Assembly: GCA_016794345.1 (NCBI GenBank)
Contig: JAEUKE010000089.1
Span: 148,589 to 212,588, forward strand
Length of the DNA: 64,000 nt
Direction: 5' to 3'
Source of the DNA: Myxococcales bacterium
Lineage (GTDB): Bacteria > Myxococcota_A > Polyangia > Polyangiales > Polyangiaceae
The notes beneath the pieces were generated by a model. It saw only the letters and a list, made by a program, of their open reading frames with translations, ran no database searches and was not told the origin of the DNA. Positions 61,203 to 64,000 of this stretch are shown here, piece by piece. The position numbers were made by a program, and so were the translations under genes. How positions within the stretch are numbered: the stretch's first letter is position 1; each line of letters opens with the position of its first letter.

Positions 61203-61847
61203 TTGCCTCTGGGGCGCCTCGAGGGCGTCGAAGCGCGCGGCCACGTCTCGCTCGTCGCGATCGCGATCGGCTTTGGCCTCGGCGCATTCGAGGCTCCTCC
61301 TCCCGATTCGCTGGACGACGCGCTCTTCGGCGCCATTGCATTCGTCGGCGGCGTCCTCGTCCACGAGCTCGGGCACGCGCTGGCTCGTGGCGCGTTGGGC
61401 TTGAACGTCCGGCGAATCGTCCTCTACCCCGTGGGAGGCGTCGCGGAATGCGCCGCGCCCGCGGCTACGCCCGGCCATGAGCTCGGCGCGGCCCTCGGCG
61501 GACCGCTCGCGAGCCTGATCGCGGCGACCGCGTTGCGGCTCCTGGACGCGCCGGCGCACCACGTCTGGGTCCACGCCACGCTCGGCCTCGGCAACCTCTT
61601 GCCCCTCGCCACGCTGGACGGCGCTGTCATCCTCAAGGCGGCGTTGTCGTCGCGGCTGGGCGAACAGGCGGCGACTCGGGTGACGGCCGTGGTCGGTCAG
61701 CTCGGCGCGCTCGGCGTCGGCCTGGCCGGCCTCGTCTCCGCGCTTCCCTGGGTGGTGCTGTTCGGCGTGTTCTCGTTCCTCTCGGCTTCGGCCGCGCGAG
61801 CGCGCGTCGGCGCGACGCTCGCGGGGGGCGCGCGCGAGGGGACGTGA
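61203..61847 (+). CDS. M50 site-2-protease-like membrane metalloprotease
   Basis: 214 residues if the TTG at 61203 is used. The frame is open back to ATG 61017, but the 61113-61200 stretch has poor codon bias and does not look like protein, so I favour the later start: LPLGRLEGVEARGHVSLVAI is the usual N-terminal region of S2P-like proteins. Zinc motif HELGH (His54, Glu55, His58) in the second helix, and the second motif LPLATLDGA (N/D-x-P-x-LDG type) near residue 137. Four to six membrane helices. It would cleave a substrate inside the membrane; which one is unknown. Confidence 0.8.
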   Translation: MPLGRLEGVEARGHVSLVAIAIGFGLGAFEAPPPDSLDDALFGAIAFVGGVLVHELGHALARGALGLNVRRIVLYPVGGVAECAAPAATPGHELGAALGGPLASLIAATALRLLDAPAHHVWVHATLGLGNLLPLATLDGAVILKAALSSRLGEQAATRVTAVVGQLGALGVGLAGLVSALPWVVLFGVFSFLSASAARARVGATLAGGAREGT

Positions 61848-61863
61848 GCCGCCGCTGGCTACG

Positions 61864-62169
61864 TCAGCTCTTTCGGGCCGCACCCTTGCGCGAACGCGGC
61901 CGCTCCACGACGACATCGAGGATGTCCGTAAGCGCGACGTGCTCCTCGACCGGATGGCGGAGCGGAATGCTCGACTCCACCTGGTACGTGTTCCGTCGTC
62001 CTTCTCGTTCGACGACGAGGTAACCCGCCTCCTGGAGCTCCGCCACGATCCGCTGGGCGGCGCGTTCGGTGATGCCCACCCGCACCGCCACGTCACGCAG
62101 CCGCATCTCCGGATCGTGCGCGAGGCAGAAGAGCACGTGCGCGTGGTTCGTGAAGAACGTCCAGGACAT
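61864..62169 (-). CDS. Small winged-helix transcriptional regulator
   Basis: 101 residues from ATG 62169. A winged helix-turn-helix covers residues about 12-65 (LRDVAVRVGITERAAQRIVA as recognition region, then AGYLVVEREGRRNTYQV as wing), like MarR/ArsR-type regulators. The short C-terminal tail is basic. No metal-binding cysteines, so an ArsR metal sensor is unlikely. It is probably a stand-alone DNA-binding protein; the operator is not identified. Confidence 0.88.
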   Translation of the reverse strand: MSWTFFTNHAHVLFCLAHDPEMRLRDVAVRVGITERAAQRIVAELQEAGYLVVEREGRRNTYQVESSIPLRHPVEEHVALTDILDVVVERPRSRKGAARKS

Positions 62170-62213
62170 TCAAAACACGAATACCACGTCGGCCAACCGC
62201 TCGACCAGCCCCG

Positions 62214-62747
62214 TCAGCCCGTGCAGGCCAGCTGGTCGAGCTCGGCGTCGTAGATCTGCAGCATGCCTGTATCCGCGGCGTACACGACGTTCGAGATCTC
62301 CACGTCGGCTCGGCCCGCGCCGACGAGGGAGGCCCGCAGGGCGAGGTAGCTCGCGCGAGCGTGATCTTGCGTGGTCAGCCGCCGTTGGTACCACTGTGCG
62401 GCCGCCTCACGCAGGCGCTCGAGCGTGTCGTCGGGACCCCGGAGGTCGGGAGCCAGCGAAGGGCAGCCGGAGTTGCCGAAGAGGACCACACGTTTGATTC
62501 CCAGCTCGAGGACGGCGCGGAGGGGGGCTTGCGTGAGGCCCCGGTCGTCGAGGCGGCGCCCGAGCGTGCGCAGGCGGAGCGTGAAGCCGAGGCGGTCCAA
62601 TGCCCTGACCTCGCACGACGCGTGGCAGGTGACGAGCAACGTGTCCGCGCGCCTGCCGGGGGGGAGCCCTCGGTGCTGTGCACGGAGCGACTCGAACGCC
62701 GCATCGAGCCCGACGAGCGCGGGCCGACCGCCTGCGCGCGGTCTCAT
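62214..62747 (-). CDS. Degenerate beta-carbonic-anhydrase-like protein
   Basis: 177 residues from ATG 62747. The block LELGIKRVVLFGNSGCPSLA resembles the E-Y-A-V-x2-L-x-V-K-x-I-V-V-x-G-H-x2-C-G-A region of beta carbonic anhydrases, and DTLLVTCHASCEVRAL the C-x-D-S-R loop. Cys41 and Cys95 could still bind zinc, but the Asp/Arg dyad and the ligand His (now Asn92) are not conserved, so CO2 hydration is unlikely. Its start overlaps the isocitrate dehydrogenase stop (ATGA), so it is translated with that gene. Confidence 0.6.
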   Translation of the reverse strand: MRPRAGGRPALVGLDAAFESLRAQHRGLPPGRRADTLLVTCHASCEVRALDRLGFTLRLRTLGRRLDDRGLTQAPLRAVLELGIKRVVLFGNSGCPSLAPDLRGPDDTLERLREAAAQWYQRRLTTQDHARASYLALRASLVGAGRADVEISNVVYAADTGMLQIYDAELDQLACTG

Positions 62748-64000
62748 TGTCCCTGCCCCGCCGAGAAGCCGGGCTTGCCGTCGATCGTGTAGAGGTGCTC
62801 GGTCTTGATGACCTCCAGCCCAGCTTCGGCGAGCGCGCGCGTGACCGCGAGCACCCGGTCCTGCGTGACGCGAGCGCCGCTCTCGGACGTGAAGCGGCAG
62901 CGCCAATGGTCCGTGCACGTCGTCTCCGGCGCGCCCTGAGGCCAGACCTTCTGGCCGCGATTCGTCAACATCGTCAGGTGCAGGTCTTCGCCGTTGGCGA
63001 CCTGCAATCGCCGAGCGAGCGCCTCGGGGCTCCGGCCGGCCTCGTCCCAGCAGACGAACACGTCCACGCCGACGAGCTCGCGCTTCGCTGCCGGGCGCGG
63101 GCGGGGGGAGGGGAGGGTGAACGGCTCGCGGCGCTCGTGGCGTGCAGCCGGTAGCTTCTCGGGCCTCTTGCCGAGCCGGTCGATGATCGCGTCCGCGAAC
63201 GCCCGCGTTCCGACCTGCGCTCTTGTCATGCCCTCGCGGGCGACGTCGTAGGTGTGCACGCCGTCCTCCAGGGTTCGGAGCCAGGCGTTGTGTACGGCCT
63301 CGGCCTCTGCGTGCCGGCCGATGTGCTCCAGCATCATCACGCCGGCGAGGAGCAGGCCCGAGGGGTTTGCTGCGTCTTGCCCAGCTCGCCGCGGCGCGGA
63401 CCCGTGGATGGCTTCGAACATGGACGCGTGCTCGCCGATGTTCGCCGAGCCCGCGAGGCCGACCGACCCCATCATCTGCCCGGTGATGTCGGAGAGGATG
63501 TCCCCGTAGAGGTTCGGAACGAGCACCACGTCGAACATCTCCGGGGTATCGACGACCTTCGCCATACCGATGTCGACGATCCAGTGCTCCTTTGTGATGT
63601 CGGGGTACTCGGCGCCGACCTCCTCGAAGACGCGATGAAACAGGCCGTCGGTCAGCTTCATGATGTTGTCCTTCGTGAAGCACGTGACCTTCCGGCGGCC
63701 CTGGTGTCGCGCGTATTCGAACGCGAAGCGGCAGATCTTCTCGGTGCCCGTGCGGCTGAAGAGCTTCAGGCACTGGACCACCTCGTCCGTCTGCTGGTGC
63801 TCGATGCCGGCGTAGAGGTCCTCCTCGTTCTCGCGGATGATCACGAGGTCCATCTTCGGATGACGGGTCGCGACGAAGGGCTGGAGCGATCGGCAAGGCC
63901 TCACGTTCGCGTAGAGGCCAAACGTCTTGCGGGTCGTCACGTTCACGCTCTTGAAGCCGCCGCCCTGGGGCGTGGTCAGCGGGGCCTTGTAGAAGACCTT
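62744..64000 (-). CDS. icd: Isocitrate dehydrogenase, Thermus-type, partial
   Basis: The frame is open to the window edge, so the N-terminus is missing; 418 codons are visible. IDH/IPMDH-family signatures: SVNVTTRKTFGLYANVRP, IIRENEEDLYAGIE, FTKDNIMKLTDGLF, and VPNLYGDILSDITGQ, the Mg/isocitrate-binding motif with GSANIGEHASMFEAIHGSAP. After the dehydrogenase core there is an extra C-terminal domain (VGVDVFVCWDEAG to TIDGKPGF), as in the Thermus-type NADP enzyme. It oxidises isocitrate to 2-oxoglutarate in the TCA cycle. The next gene overlaps its stop by four bases. Confidence 0.93.
   Translation of the reverse strand, partial: KVFYKAPLTTPQGGGFKSVNVTTRKTFGLYANVRPCRSLQPFVATRHPKMDLVIIRENEEDLYAGIEHQQTDEVVQCLKLFSRTGTEKICRFAFEYARHQGRRKVTCFTKDNIMKLTDGLFHRVFEEVGAEYPDITKEHWIVDIGMAKVVDTPEMFDVVLVPNLYGDILSDITGQMMGSVGLAGSANIGEHASMFEAIHGSAPRRAGQDAANPSGLLLAGVMMLEHIGRHAEAEAVHNAWLRTLEDGVHTYDVAREGMTRAQVGTRAFADAIIDRLGKRPEKLPAARHERREPFTLPSPRPRPAAKRELVGVDVFVCWDEAGRSPEALARRLQVANGEDLHLTMLTNRGQKVWPQGAPETTCTDHWRCRFTSESGARVTQDRVLAVTRALAEAGLEVIKTEHLYTIDGKPGFSAGQGQ

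Noticed and set aside
60595..61404. Membrane-like frame starting near 61100 ahead of the M50 gene
   Set aside because: Only one hydrophobic stretch is present, and the frame then overlaps the M50 gene in shadow fashion. The low codon bias there more likely marks a promoter region.
1..64000. tRNA, rRNA, insertion sequences or prophage genes
   Set aside because: No tRNA or rRNA sequence, transposase or integrase was recognised, and coding genes account for nearly all of the window.

Overview
The window is a 64 kb piece of a very GC-rich bacterial chromosome, almost fully coding, with about 58 protein genes and no rRNA, tRNA, CRISPR array or insertion sequence that I can see. The best guess for the host is a myxobacterium (Myxococcota, perhaps Polyangiales). 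The reasons are a fungalysin-type M36 protease carrying a MYXO-CTERM-like sorting tail, many lipobox proteins with Cys-rich or beta-propeller bodies, a membrane Ser/Thr kinase, and an FHA-AAA+-Fis activator. This placement is inference. No gene-free stretch exceeds about 300 bases.

Layout. 1-13 kb: a partial WD40-like protein, an amidohydrolase, a lipoprotein carboxylesterase, a single-HKD PLD protein, an outer-membrane-like protein, a Nudix hydrolase, the M36 protease, selO and small membrane proteins. 13-23 kb: a PEGA membrane protein, a propeller lipoprotein, a hotdog thioesterase, a diguanylate cyclase coupled to an M14 carboxypeptidase, a DsbA-like lipoprotein and a Cys-rich lipoprotein. 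23-34.5 kb: two overlapping zinc-ribbon/propeller membrane proteins, oligoribonuclease, a CAP-domain protein, TPR and propeller lipoproteins, a fusion of a C39-like cysteine peptidase fold with an HExxH metallopeptidase fold, and a TerB-like protein. 34.5-42 kb: a tightly packed minus-strand run of seven genes (HEAT protein, small protein, cutA, DUF2314 lipoprotein, FGE-sulfatase-fold lipoprotein, Cys-rich lipoprotein, MFS transporter).

43.6-51.2 kb is the most interesting region. A Cys-rich lipoprotein is divergent from an Asp-box (BNR) lipoprotein that is followed by a membrane Ser/Thr kinase. A convergent TPR membrane protein and an FHA-AAA+-Fis activator follow. The motif GTTGCAYGCAAC occurs in pairs in both intergenic regions. 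Three sigma-54-like -24/-12 elements (GGC...TTGC with exact GG-N10-GC spacing) sit 55-67 bases from those pairs, one in front of each of the three transcription units. I read this as a self-contained sigma-54 signalling locus in which the kinase and the FHA activator could be linked by phosphothreonine recognition.

51-64 kb: an alpha/beta hydrolase, a degenerate UppP-like membrane protein, mannose-1-phosphate guanylyltransferase, a small membrane protein coupled to an HTTM protein, a nucleotidyltransferase with a small overlapping partner, a sugar epimerase divergent from a glycosyltransferase/adenylate-forming fusion, an M50 protease, a winged-helix regulator, a carbonic-anhydrase-like protein and a Thermus-type isocitrate dehydrogenase cut by the window end.
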